A program made the position numbers and the translations under genes. DNA of 64,000 nucleotides, taken from NCBI RefSeq assembly GCF_001983175.1, contig NZ_MNPW01000002.1:372001-436000 (forward strand), in the 5' to 3' direction. Positions 20,986 through 29,577 of the stretch are shown here, in pieces. Within the stretch, counting starts at the first letter, position 1, and each line of letters opens with the position of its first letter. This DNA is from Pseudomonas cedrina subsp. cedrina (GTDB taxonomy: Bacteria > Pseudomonadota > Gammaproteobacteria > Pseudomonadales > Pseudomonadaceae). Below the pieces are notes generated by a model. It did no database searches, was not told the origin of the DNA, and saw nothing but the letters and a program-made list of their open reading frames with translations.

Positions 20986-22677
20986 ATGAGCGAAAGCTTT
21001 GCGGAACTCTTTGAAGAAAGCCTAAAAACCCTGAACCTTCAGGCAGGCTCCATCATCACCGGTGTTATCGTTGATATCGATTACCAAGCTCGCTGGGTAA
21101 CCGTTCACGCTGGTCTGAAGTCTGAAGCTCTGATCCCGCTGGAACAGTTCTACAACGATGCTGGTGATCTGACAATCAATGTCGGTGACGAAGTTCACGT
21201 TGCTCTGGACTCGGTTGAAGACGGTTTCGGTGAAACCAAGCTGTCCCGTGAAAAAGCCAAGCGCGCTGAATGCTGGATTGTTCTCGAAGCAGCCTTCGCA
21301 GCTGAAGAAGTGGTCAAGGGCGTTATCAACGGTAAGGTTAAAGGCGGCTTCACTGTCGACGTTAACGGCATCCGTGCGTTCCTGCCAGGTTCTTTGGTCG
21401 ACGTTCGTCCTGTGCGCGACACCACGCACCTGGAAGGCAAGGAACTCGAATTCAAGGTCATCAAGCTCGACCAGAAGCGCAACAACGTTGTCGTTTCCCG
21501 TCGCAGCGTCCTGGAAGCAGAGAACTCCGCCGAGCGTGAAGCTCTGCTGGAATCCCTGCAGGAAGGCCAACAAGTCAAAGGTATCGTCAAGAACCTCACC
21601 GATTACGGCGCATTCGTCGATCTGGGTGGCGTCGATGGCCTGCTGCACATTACCGACATGGCTTGGAAGCGTATCAAGCATCCTTCCGAAATCGTCAACG
21701 TTGGCGACGAGATCGATGTCAAGGTTCTGAAATACGATCGCGAACGCAACCGTGTTTCCCTGGGCCTGAAGCAACTGGGTGAAGATCCATGGGTCGCTAT
21801 CAAAGCCCGTTACCCAGAAAGCACCCGCGTGACCGCGCGTGTTACCAACCTGACCGACTACGGCTGCTTCGCTGAGCTGGAAGAAGGCGTTGAAGGCCTG
21901 GTACACGTTTCCGAAATGGACTGGACCAACAAGAACATCCACCCTTCGAAAGTCGTACAAGTCGGCGACGAAGTGGAAGTCATGGTTCTGGACATCGACG
22001 AAGAGCGTCGTCGTATCTCCCTGGGCATCAAGCAGTGCAAATCTAACCCATGGGAAGATTTCTCTGGCCAGTTCAACAAGGGCGATAAAATCTCCGGCAC
22101 CATCAAGTCGATCACCGATTTCGGTATCTTCATTGGTCTGGACGGCGGCATCGACGGCCTGGTTCACCTGTCCGACATCTCCTGGAACGAAGTGGGCGAA
22201 GAAGCTGTTCGTCGTTTCAAGAAGGGCGACGAGCTGGACACCGTTATCCTGTCGGTTGACCCAGAGCGCGAGCGTATCTCCCTGGGTATCAAGCAACTGG
22301 AAAGCGACCCGTTCTCTGAATACGTTCAGGACAACGACAAAGGCGCAATCGTTAAGGGCATCGTGAAAGAAGTTGACGCTAAAGGCGCCATCATCACCCT
22401 GGCCGACGATATCGAAGCGACTCTGAAAGCCTCCGAAATCAGCCGTGACCGCGTTGAAGACGCGCGCAACGTACTGAAAGAAGGCCAGGAAGTAGAAGCC
22501 AAGATCATCAGCGTTGACCGCAAGAGCCGTGTAATCCAGCTCTCCATCAAGTCGAAAGACGATGCTGAAGAGAAAGAAGCCATCCAAAGCTTGAAAGACA
22601 AGCCTTCGGATAGCATCGCTGCTGGTCCTACCACTCTGGGCGACCTGTTGCGTGCACAAATGGAAAAACAGAACTAA
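20986..22677 (+). CDS. rpsA: 30S ribosomal protein S1
   Basis: A 563-residue protein with six tandem S1 (OB-fold) domains. Repeated G-x-V..ITDFGxFxxLxGxxxGLxHxSD segments are visible, for example [20 protein letters not shown] and [19 protein letters not shown]. It anchors mRNA to the small ribosomal subunit. Codon use is strongly biased, as in highly expressed genes. The start ATG at 20986 has AGGAA five bases upstream. It is flanked by the cmk terminator and its own strong terminator. Confidence 0.97.
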   Translation: MSESFAELFEESLKTLNLQAGSIITGVIVDIDYQARWVTVHAGLKSEALIPLEQFYNDAGDLTINVGDEVHVALDSVEDGFGETKLSREKAKRAECWIVLEAAFAAEEVVKGVINGKVKGGFTVDVNGIRAFLPGSLVDVRPVRDTTHLEGKELEFKVIKLDQKRNNVVVSRRSVLEAENSAEREALLESLQEGQQVKGIVKNLTDYGAFVDLGGVDGLLHITDMAWKRIKHPSEIVNVGDEIDVKVLKYDRERNRVSLGLKQLGEDPWVAIKARYPESTRVTARVTNLTDYGCFAELEEGVEGLVHVSEMDWTNKNIHPSKVVQVGDEVEVMVLDIDEERRRISLGIKQCKSNPWEDFSGQFNKGDKISGTIKSITDFGIFIGLDGGIDGLVHLSDISWNEVGEEAVRRFKKGDELDTVILSVDPERERISLGIKQLESDPFSEYVQDNDKGAIVKGIVKEVDAKGAIITLADDIEATLKASEISRDRVEDARNVLKEGQEVEAKIISVDRKSRVIQLSIKSKDDAEEKEAIQSLKDKPSDSIAAGPTTLGDLLRAQMEKQN

Positions 22678-22692
22678 GTTCTGTCAGACCAT

Positions 22693-22722
22693 AAAAAAGG
22701 GCGACTTCGGTCGCCCTTTTTT
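22693..22722 (+). terminator. Rho-independent terminator of rpsA
   Basis: AAAAAAGGGCGAC, loop TTCG, GTCGCCCTTTTTT. A perfect stem with a UUCG tetraloop, 15 bases after the stop. Confidence 0.95.
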
Positions 22723-22836
22723 GCGCCTGAAATTCGTTGAATCAACCTTGAGAACCAAGACGTATAGCTCAGTGTCAGAACTGTCTATAGTTTCAAGAAA
22801 GACGGTTCCCGTGCTGTCGCTTCAATAAGGAATTGA

Positions 22837-23121
22837 ATGAACAGGCTTATCCTAATATTCGCAGTGCTAATGCTTGCAGGCTGCTCCACCACCAGCGCCA
22901 AGACCCACGCCAAACGCGGCGTCAGCGGCATCGAGATCGACTGCTCGGGCCTTGGCAACAAATGGGAGAAGTGCGAGAAGCGCGCCGCCCGCGAGTGCAA
23001 GATGCAGGGCTACAAGGTCATCACCCGATCCAGCGACGCCAAGGACGAAGAGGGCGATTACCTGTTCGGCTGGAATCCGGCTGGCGCGGTAACGCGGACG
23101 ATGTTGGTGATCTGCAATTGA
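22837..23121 (+). CDS. Small predicted lipoprotein
   Basis: A 94-residue protein. The N-terminus MNRLILIFAVLMLAGCSTT is a lipoprotein signal with lipobox LAGC (Cys16). The mature part has cysteines in DCSGLGNKWEKCEK and AARECKMQGY and ends MLVICN. The paired cysteines suggest a small disulfide-bonded periplasmic fold. An AAGGA site precedes the ATG. The gene lies between rpsA and ihfB, as in other fluorescent pseudomonads. Function unknown. Confidence 0.8.
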   Translation: MNRLILIFAVLMLAGCSTTSAKTHAKRGVSGIEIDCSGLGNKWEKCEKRAARECKMQGYKVITRSSDAKDEEGDYLFGWNPAGAVTRTMLVICN

Positions 23122-23253
23122 CCCAGGAATGCGCCCTTGGCAAGTTGCCATCTATCCTAAAGATAAGTTGCCAAGCGGGCTGTTCAAATCCATCAAGTCA
23201 TGCTAAAACCTTCGAAGCGCTTTTCCTAGCTGCTTGAAAAAGAAGGGAAAAAT

Positions 23254-23550
23254 ATGACGAAGTCGGAGTTGATCGAACGAATTGTCACCCATCAAGGGCT
23301 GCTCTCATCCAAGGATGTGGAGCTGGCTATCAAGACCATGCTTGAGCAAATGTCTCAGTGTTTAGCGACTGGGGACAGGATTGAGATTCGTGGGTTTGGG
23401 AGCTTTTCGTTGCACTACCGAGCGCCGCGTGTCGGTCGCAACCCAAAGACCGGGCAGTCCGTCAGCCTTGACGGCAAATTCGTTCCTCACTTTAAGCCGG
23501 GGAAGGAGTTGCGGGATCGGGTTAACGAGGATGAGGAAGAGGGTGTCTAA
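23254..23550 (+). CDS. ihfB: Integration host factor subunit beta
   Basis: A 98-residue HU/IHF-family DNA-bending protein with the family arm [12 protein letters not shown] near 62-73 and the beta-subunit start [10 protein letters not shown]. It forms the IHF heterodimer with IhfA. AAGGGAAAAAT precedes the ATG. In Pseudomonas this gene (himD) marks the left edge of the O-antigen locus, which is what follows here. Confidence 0.97.
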   Translation: MTKSELIERIVTHQGLLSSKDVELAIKTMLEQMSQCLATGDRIEIRGFGSFSLHYRAPRVGRNPKTGQSVSLDGKFVPHFKPGKELRDRVNEDEEEGV

Positions 23551-23573
23551 GTCGATTTGGATTAGGGGGGAAT

Positions 23574-23816
23574 ATGCATCAAGCTAAGCGGGCTCTGCTG
23601 GCGATAATTTTGCTGATGATTGTGTTGAGTGTTTTAGCATTTGTCCTGGAGAACCAGCAGGCTCTTGCTCTTTCTTTTTTTGGTTGGGCTACGCCCCAAG
23701 TTCCAGTATCTGTATTCATTATAATCTCGCTAATTATCGGTCTTTTGCTCGGGCCTCTTCTTGGTTTGGCTTTCCAGCGTAAGGCTCGTCGTCGGTCAGT
23801 ATCTTCTGGTAGCTAG
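23574..23816 (+). CDS. LapA-like DUF1049 membrane protein
   Basis: An 80-residue protein with two hydrophobic segments (about 8-24 and 44-66), an ENQQALALSFFGW segment between them and a basic tail KARRR. This is the lipopolysaccharide assembly protein A domain (DUF1049) pattern. It follows ihfB by 23 bases and is probably co-transcribed with it. In related loci the next gene is often wzz. Here an unusually long non-coding leader follows instead. Confidence 0.82.
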   Translation: MHQAKRALLAIILLMIVLSVLAFVLENQQALALSFFGWATPQVPVSVFIIISLIIGLLLGPLLGLAFQRKARRRSVSSGS

Positions 23817-24506
23817 CTTGCAGGGTGCCGCTTTCTTCTGGAAGTTGGCGGGTCCCAACGTGCGCTTTTCAGGCGGCGTGGGGAGATAGGGTAAGGCTTG
23901 TTTTAATAGCTTTTAATGTCTTTTCTCGTCCTCGGTGCGCGTGCTGTTTGTAGTGATGCGGCGTATCGTTGTTTTCGTCGTTGTTGAAAATCTCGGGTGA
24001 TGCTGCACGATGACAGGTCGTACTGTGCTCCGTATCTCCAGTTATTGGAAGTTTCTTAAGTAAAGTAGTTGCTAGTCGAGTCTGGCGGCAGGTTCGTTGT
24101 CGTGTGTGGGGCATGGTTTTAGTAATTGTTGAGTTGTTTTTTAATATCCCCCACGCTTCGAATTTTATTAAGCGTAGCTGTAGTTCTTGCGCGGTAGATT
24201 CCAGTGATTCAGAGGTTGTGATCTGTGTCGGAATTGGCTCATGCGGGTAGGGGGGCTGGAGGATTTCTCTCTTCGTCCTGGCGCGGAATCACGATCTGAG
24301 GTGGCATGCGGCCTGGGTTGTCCTGTCTCGCTTAAGGCGGAGGGACGCCTAAATACTGGTTTTATGAAGTCAAAGTCTGTAAATTGTGGGTAGAAAAGGC
24401 CGATGCATTCTCAGGTGTTGAATGCTCGTATTGCTAGCGTGAAGGCTTTTTTTGCTCATGTCGTATAGCGAAGTCATGCCTCAGTTAAGTTTAAAGTTAA
24501 GGTGAA
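23817..24506 (+). promoter_or_regulatory. Long untranslated leader of the O-antigen operon
   Basis: About 690 bases of AT-richer DNA with no credible gene on either strand. It holds a JUMPstart/ops-like element (separate entry) and just before it an inverted repeat ACGCTT (24153-24158) with AAGCGT (24170-24175). The promoter is not clear by eye; T/A-rich segments around 23900-23925 and 24128-24146 are candidates. Its length and position fit a regulated O-antigen operon leader. Confidence 0.55.
24174..24200 (+). promoter_or_regulatory. JUMPstart/ops-like RfaH-recruitment element
   Basis: GTAGCTGTA at 24174-24182 matches the left block of the JUMPstart consensus. CGCGGTAGATT at 24190-24200 matches the ops consensus GGCGGTAGNNT at every fixed position but the first. 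The spacing between the two blocks is within one base of the enterobacterial element. ops pauses RNA polymerase and recruits RfaH, which allows long polysaccharide operons to be read through. It is 307 bases before the first gene of a very long operon, the expected position. Binding by a Pseudomonas RfaH is inferred. Confidence 0.65.
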
Positions 24507-25490
24507 ATGATGAAGACAGTTTTGGTAACCGGGGCAGATGGATTTATTGGATCGCATCTGACGGAACTTCTGGTTCGGGAAGGGTACAAGGTCAAAGCGT
24601 TGTCTCAGTATAATTCTTTTAATTACTGGGGGTGGCTTGAGGATGTAAGCTGTCTGAAAGACATTGAAGTGTTAAATGGTGATGTGCGCGATCCGCATTA
24701 TTGCAAACACATCACCAAAGGTGTTGATGCCGTTTTTCACCTGGCCGCGTTAATCGCTATTCCTTACTCCTATGTGGCGCCCGACAGTTATGTGGATACT
24801 AACGTCAAAGGTACACTGAATATTTGTCAGGCTGCGATAGATAACGGTGTGCAGCGGGTAATACATACTTCTACCAGCGAAGTCTACGGTACCGCTCAGT
24901 ACGTTCCTATCGATGAAAATCATCCGCTTCAGCCGCAGTCGCCTTACAGCGCTTCGAAGATGGGTGCTGATGCGATGGCCATGAGCTTTTTCAATGCGTT
25001 TGACTTGCCTTTAACCATTGCTCGCCCTTTTAACACTTATGGGCCTCGGCAGTCTGCGCGAGCGGTCATTCCTACAATCATTACGCAGATCGCCAGTGGC
25101 AAGAGGCAGATCAAGCTCGGTGACGTTTCACCCACGCGCGACTTCAATTATGTTGCTGACACTTGCCGCGGATTCCTGGAGCTCTTGCGCTGCGACAAGG
25201 CTGTGGGCGAAATCGTCAATATCGGCTCGAACTTTGAAATCACCGTGGGGGATACACTAAATCTCATTCGTGAGCTGATGAACAGTGATGTCGAATTCTT
25301 GATGGATGACCAGCGCCTGCGCCCTGAGAAGTCTGAAGTTTTCAGGCTATGGTGTGATAACACCAAGATCCAAGGCCTCACGGGCTTTCAGCCGCAGTAC
25401 TCGATCCGCCAAGGGCTTCAGGAAACCATCGATTGGTTTACTCAGCCTGAGAACCTGGCTAAATACAAAGCCGATCTCTACAACGTCTGA
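24507..25490 (+). CDS. legB: LegB-type nucleotide-sugar 4,6-dehydratase
   Basis: A 327-residue extended SDR. The NAD motif GADGFIGSH is at 9-17, TSTSEVYG at 121-128, and the catalytic Tyr147-x3-Lys151 is in YSASK. A conserved PFNTYGPRQSARAVIPTI segment follows near 178. Sequence and context fit LegB, which makes the 4-keto-6-deoxy intermediate from (GDP-linked) GlcNAc in legionaminic acid synthesis. It is the first gene after the JUMPstart leader and directly precedes legC. The presence of ptmE downstream favours the GDP rather than UDP substrate. Confidence 0.88.
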   Translation: MMKTVLVTGADGFIGSHLTELLVREGYKVKALSQYNSFNYWGWLEDVSCLKDIEVLNGDVRDPHYCKHITKGVDAVFHLAALIAIPYSYVAPDSYVDTNVKGTLNICQAAIDNGVQRVIHTSTSEVYGTAQYVPIDENHPLQPQSPYSASKMGADAMAMSFFNAFDLPLTIARPFNTYGPRQSARAVIPTIITQIASGKRQIKLGDVSPTRDFNYVADTCRGFLELLRCDKAVGEIVNIGSNFEITVGDTLNLIRELMNSDVEFLMDDQRLRPEKSEVFRLWCDNTKIQGLTGFQPQYSIRQGLQETIDWFTQPENLAKYKADLYNV

Positions 25491-25499
25491 GGCGCCGTT

Positions 25500-26651
25500 A
25501 TGCTCGACTCCCTGGTGAAATTTGTGCGGGAACAGTACCGCACCAATGAGTTCATTCCGCTGCACGCGCCGATATTTGGCGGAAACGAAAAACGCTACGT
25601 TAACGAAACTATAGAATCGACGTTTGTTTCCAGCGTTGGCGCGTTTGTTGATCGATTCGAGCATGATATGCAAGCTTATACTGGCAGCCCGCGCGCAGTG
25701 GCGACTGTCAATGGCACTGCCGCCTTGCATGTTGCACTGATGTTGGCCGGCGTAAAGGCCGGTGACTTGGTGCTGACGCAGCCTCTCACCTTCGTTGCCA
25801 CGTGCAACGCCATTGCTTACTGCGGTGCAGAGCCTGTGTTTATCGACGTCGACAAACACACACTGGGGCTTTCGCCGGTAGCCATGGAGCAGTGGCTGCG
25901 GGAGTTTGCGTATCTGGATGACGACGGAACATGTCGGGCTAATGAAGGCGGCAGGATAATTCGTGCCTGTCTGCCCATGCATACTTTTGGGCACCCTGTT
26001 GAACTGGATCTGTTGATTGACCTTTGCGCACGCTGGGGGCTGGTGGTCGTCGAGGATGCTGCCGAGTCCTTGGGTAGCCTTTATAAAGGGCGTCATACCG
26101 GTACATTTGGCGCCGTGGGTACCTTGAGTTTCAATGGTAATAAAACCATCACTACGGGCGGGGGGGGCATGATTCTGGCCGGTGAAACGTTGGGCGCTCG
26201 GGCTAAACACCTGACTACCACTGCTAAACAGGCTCATCCTTACGAGTACGTGCATGATGAAGTTGGCTACAACTATCGTCTTCCCAACCTTAATGCCGCG
26301 TTGGGGTGCGCCCAGCTTGAACAACTGGATTCTTTTATTGCCGCCAAGCGTGTTCTTGCGAGCCGTTACCAGTCATTTCTAAAGGGTAGCGCCCTTCAGT
26401 TCGTTGTCGAGCCACAAGGATGTCGTTCCAATTATTGGCTTAACGCAGTGATCTGCGAGGACCTCCAGCAACGCGATGAGCTGCTGGCTTTCAGCAATCA
26501 GGCTGGGGTCATGACGCGGCCGATATGGAAGCTGATGAGTCATCTACCTGCTTACTCCTCAAGCCTGCAAGGTGAACTGACTAACGCATTATGGCTCGAG
26601 CAGCGGGTCGTGAATTTGCCGAGTAGCGTTGTGCCGGAGCTGCAGGTTTGA
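25500..26651 (+). CDS. legC: LegC-type PLP aminotransferase
   Basis: A 383-residue DegT/DnrJ/EryC1 aminotransferase. NGTAALHVAL is at 71-80, VEDAAESLGS near 184-193 and the PLP lysine is Lys215 in FNGNKTITTGGGG. It should add the 4-amino group to the 4-keto sugar produced by LegB. The N-terminus up to HAPIFGGNEKRYV is the LegC pattern. It starts nine bases after legB; its stop overlaps the TTG start of the next gene. Confidence 0.9.
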   Translation: MLDSLVKFVREQYRTNEFIPLHAPIFGGNEKRYVNETIESTFVSSVGAFVDRFEHDMQAYTGSPRAVATVNGTAALHVALMLAGVKAGDLVLTQPLTFVATCNAIAYCGAEPVFIDVDKHTLGLSPVAMEQWLREFAYLDDDGTCRANEGGRIIRACLPMHTFGHPVELDLLIDLCARWGLVVVEDAAESLGSLYKGRHTGTFGAVGTLSFNGNKTITTGGGGMILAGETLGARAKHLTTTAKQAHPYEYVHDEVGYNYRLPNLNAALGCAQLEQLDSFIAAKRVLASRYQSFLKGSALQFVVEPQGCRSNYWLNAVICEDLQQRDELLAFSNQAGVMTRPIWKLMSHLPAYSSSLQGELTNALWLEQRVVNLPSSVVPELQV

Positions 26652-27802
26652 AGCGTAATGTTGCAGTATTCACTGGCACGCGCGCCGAGTATGGTTTGCT
26701 CTATTGGTTGATGAAAGACATTCAGGCCAGTGAAAGCTTGGCGCTGCAGGTAATTGTGAGTGGTATGCACCTTTCGCCTGAGTTTGGTGAAACCTGGAGA
26801 AGCATAGAAACCGACGGGTTCACCATTGACGCAAAGGTTGAAATGCTCCTCTCGTCCGACACCGATGTTGGTGTTGTCAAGTCGATGGGCCTCGGTACGC
26901 TGGGTTTTGCCGATGCCTTGGACCGATTGCGCCCTGAGATCCTGATCGTGCTGGGAGATCGGTTCGAGGCGCTTGCGATCGTGCAAGCGGCATTGATTAT
27001 GAAGATTCCAGTTGCGCATCTGCATGGCGGTGAGATTACCGAGGGCGCCTACGATGACGCCATCCGACACGCCATCACCAAGATGGCGTTCTTTCACTTT
27101 GTAGCTACTGAACCGTACCGGCAACGCGTGATTCAGATGGGGGAAGCGCCAGAGCGCGTGTTTAATGCGGGCGCCGTCGGGCTTGACCATCTGTTCCGCA
27201 GTCCGCGAATGACTCAGGAGGAGCTGTCCCAGAGTCTGGAGTTCACGTTGGATGGCCCGCTCCTGTTAGTGACTTATCATCCGGTTACCTTGCTCGAGGA
27301 AGATCCCACCCAAAGCTTTCAGGCGTTACTGTCGGCGCTGGATCAGTTTCCTGGACACAAGGTCATTATTACCTACCCCAATGCTGATAATGGCGGTCGT
27401 GCGATCATTCCCCTTCTAGAAGAGTATGCGCAGCGCAACCCTGAGCGAGTGAAGGCAATTCCTTCGCTCGGATTTAGGCGCTATTTGAGCGTGGTAGCAT
27501 TGGCTGATGCGGTTATAGGTAACTCTTCAAGCGGTATCATCGAAGTACCGGCTTTTCGTGTACCGACAGTTAATATAGGTGCTCGGCAGAACGGGCGCTT
27601 ATCCTCGGCCTCTGTTATCAATTGCGCACCTGACGCGCAATCGATTGAGGGCGCAATCCGCCATGCACTGAGCGACGTATTCGCTGAAACCTGTAAACAG
27701 GCGATCAACCCCTACGGCGCTGGCGATGCTGCTCGTGGCATAGTGGGCGTGCTTGAGAGTTTCAATGGGGAATACCACAAGTCATTTCACGATTTGAGCT
27801 AA
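26648..27802 (+). CDS. legG: LegG/NeuC-type hydrolysing UDP/GDP-sugar 2-epimerase
   Basis: A 384-residue protein of the hydrolysing 2-epimerase family. It has the N-terminal FTGTRAEYGLL, VLGDRFEA near 103, HLHGGEITEGAYDDAIRHAITKM near 120 and the C-terminal GNSSSGIIEVP near 296. In the Leg pathway it inverts C2 and releases the nucleotide, giving 2,4-diacetamido-2,4,6-trideoxymannose. The start is TTG at 26648, overlapping the legC stop by four bases. Confidence 0.9.
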   Translation: MKRNVAVFTGTRAEYGLLYWLMKDIQASESLALQVIVSGMHLSPEFGETWRSIETDGFTIDAKVEMLLSSDTDVGVVKSMGLGTLGFADALDRLRPEILIVLGDRFEALAIVQAALIMKIPVAHLHGGEITEGAYDDAIRHAITKMAFFHFVATEPYRQRVIQMGEAPERVFNAGAVGLDHLFRSPRMTQEELSQSLEFTLDGPLLLVTYHPVTLLEEDPTQSFQALLSALDQFPGHKVIITYPNADNGGRAIIPLLEEYAQRNPERVKAIPSLGFRRYLSVVALADAVIGNSSSGIIEVPAFRVPTVNIGARQNGRLSSASVINCAPDAQSIEGAIRHALSDVFAETCKQAINPYGAGDAARGIVGVLESFNGEYHKSFHDLS

Positions 27803-27805
27803 ACC

Positions 27806-28888
27806 ATGAAAGCATCCAACCAAGACTCGGTCTATATCATCGCGGAAGCTGGCGTTAACCATAACGGTGAGCGTGACCTCGCGTTTGCTCTCGTTGACGC
27901 GGCCGCTGCAGCGGGTGCTGATGCGGTGAAGTTTCAAACTTTCGATGCCGTACGTCTGGCATCAAAGGCTGCTCCCAAGGCCTCTTACCAAAAGCAGAGT
28001 ACCGACGCGGCAGAAAGCCAACTCGCCATGTTAAAAAAGCTCGAATTGCCCAAAGAATGGCACGCTGACTTGCAGGCACATGCGCATCGCAGCGGCATTG
28101 AGTTTCTATCCACGGCGTTCGACACCGAAAGCCTGACGTTTTTGTCTGAGATGGGGTTGCCATTTTTCAAAGTGCCATCCGGTGAACTTACGAATGGTCC
28201 GCTGCTGTGGCAGTTTGCGCATACTGGAAAGCCACTAGTGCTATCAACGGGCATGGCTACGTTGAGCGAGGTCGAGCAAGGCCTTGCTATCGTCGCGCAT
28301 GCCTTGGCGGCTGATCGAGAGCCCGCGAATATGGACGAGGTTTGGAAAAACTGGAGCCAACCTCAGGCGCGGGCACGTCTTAAAGGCCATGTCACATTGT
28401 TGCATTGCACTTCCCAGTATCCTACTCCCTGGGTGGAAGTGAACTTGCGAGCAATGGATACACTGAAAGCATTCGATCTGGCAGTTGGTTATTCTGATCA
28501 TACGGAGGGCGCCTTGATTTCTGTAGCGGCAGTAGCCCGCGGTGCCAGGATCATTGAAAAACATTTCACGTTGGATCGCTCTATGCCAGGACCGGATCAC
28601 AAGGCCTCACTTGAGCCTGATGAGTTAAAGGCGATGATCAGCCAGATCCGTGTGCTGGAGTTGGCGCTGGGTGATGCCTGCAAGACACCTCAACCCAGTG
28701 AGTGGGACACCCGCAGGGCCGCACGACAGCAGGTTGTGGCGGCGCGTGATATTGCTCAAGGTTCCATTATTGCCAGGGATGATTTGACCACAGCTCGCGC
28801 CGGCTCGGGTTTACCGCCCACTGCCTTGTGGGAATTGGTCGGCACTCGTAGTGAGTTCGCGGTGCAAACTGGCGAGATCATCAAGTAA
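27806..28888 (+). CDS. legI: N,N'-diacetyllegionaminate synthase (NeuB family)
   Basis: A 360-residue NeuB-family synthase. The TIM barrel starts IIAEAGVNHNG at 11-21, with ADAVKFQTF near 40, SGYSDHT-like VGYSDHTEG near 230 and KHFTLDRSMPGPDHKASLEP near 252. The C-terminal SAF (antifreeze-like) domain spans about 300-360. It condenses the 2,4-diacetamido sugar with phosphoenolpyruvate to form the nonulosonic acid. LegI is preferred to NeuB because legB and legC are present. Confidence 0.9.
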   Translation: MKASNQDSVYIIAEAGVNHNGERDLAFALVDAAAAAGADAVKFQTFDAVRLASKAAPKASYQKQSTDAAESQLAMLKKLELPKEWHADLQAHAHRSGIEFLSTAFDTESLTFLSEMGLPFFKVPSGELTNGPLLWQFAHTGKPLVLSTGMATLSEVEQGLAIVAHALAADREPANMDEVWKNWSQPQARARLKGHVTLLHCTSQYPTPWVEVNLRAMDTLKAFDLAVGYSDHTEGALISVAAVARGARIIEKHFTLDRSMPGPDHKASLEPDELKAMISQIRVLELALGDACKTPQPSEWDTRRAARQQVVAARDIAQGSIIARDDLTTARAGSGLPPTALWELVGTRSEFAVQTGEIIK

Positions 28889-29577
28889 TGAGCCAGCCTT
28901 CAGACTCGTCATCGCTTCTGGTTATGCTGGGCGCTGGCGGGCACGCGAAAGTGCTGCTTTCACTCGCCAATGCTTCTGACGTGCCCGTAATGGGCGTCTG
29001 TGATCCAGAGCTTCATCGTTTGGGCATCCTGGAGTGGCGTGGGCTAACCGTGTTGGGTGGGGATGAGGTATTGGACCAGCTTGATCACACGCGCGTTGGT
29101 CTGATAAACGGCATCGGTCAGGTTGTGGGGAGTAATCTGCGACAACACGTTTATGAATCGGCAGTGGGCAAGGGATTTCAATTTCCGCCACTCGTTCACC
29201 CTGCTGCTTTTGTTGATGAGTCTGTCGTTCTAAGCCAAGGAGTACAGATAATGGCGGGTGCAGTTATCCAGCCGGATGTGACCCTTGGATGCAATACCAT
29301 CATTAATACTGGAGCAAGCGTGGACCATGATTGCAACGTGGCTGCCCATGTACATATCGCCCCCGGCGCTACCCTGTGTGGGAACGTTCGGATTGGCAGC
29401 GGTGCATTTGTGGGTGCCGGTTCAACAGTGATTCAAGGGCTGATGTTGGGCGAATACTCGATTGTCGGTGCCGGGACAGTTATGGTTCGTGACCTGGCTG
29501 CCAACAGTATTTTATTAGGAAAAGCGGTGCGTCTCAGATCCGTTTCCGACGAGAAACATAGAGAAGGTAATCAATGA
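28888..29577 (+). CDS. NeuD/PglD-type acetyltransferase, probable LegH
   Basis: A 229-residue protein. The N-terminal Rossmann-like part has MLGAGGHAKVLLSLA. A left-handed beta helix of hexapeptide repeats follows from about 105 (VVLSQGVQIMAGAVIQPDVTL). The catalytic His is probably in NTGASVDHDC near 150. This is the PglD/NeuD architecture, which N-acetylates the 4-amino sugar nucleotide made by LegC. The gene overlaps legI by one base and overlaps ptmE. LegH is assigned because no other acetyltransferase of this kind is in the pathway block. Confidence 0.8.
   Translation: MSQPSDSSSLLVMLGAGGHAKVLLSLANASDVPVMGVCDPELHRLGILEWRGLTVLGGDEVLDQLDHTRVGLINGIGQVVGSNLRQHVYESAVGKGFQFPPLVHPAAFVDESVVLSQGVQIMAGAVIQPDVTLGCNTIINTGASVDHDCNVAAHVHIAPGATLCGNVRIGSGAFVGAGSTVIQGLMLGEYSIVGAGTVMVRDLAANSILLGKAVRLRSVSDEKHREGNQ

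Noticed and set aside
23869..24114. An 81-codon minus-strand frame in the O-antigen leader.
   Set aside because: No ribosome site, composition unlike coding DNA and no recognisable motif.
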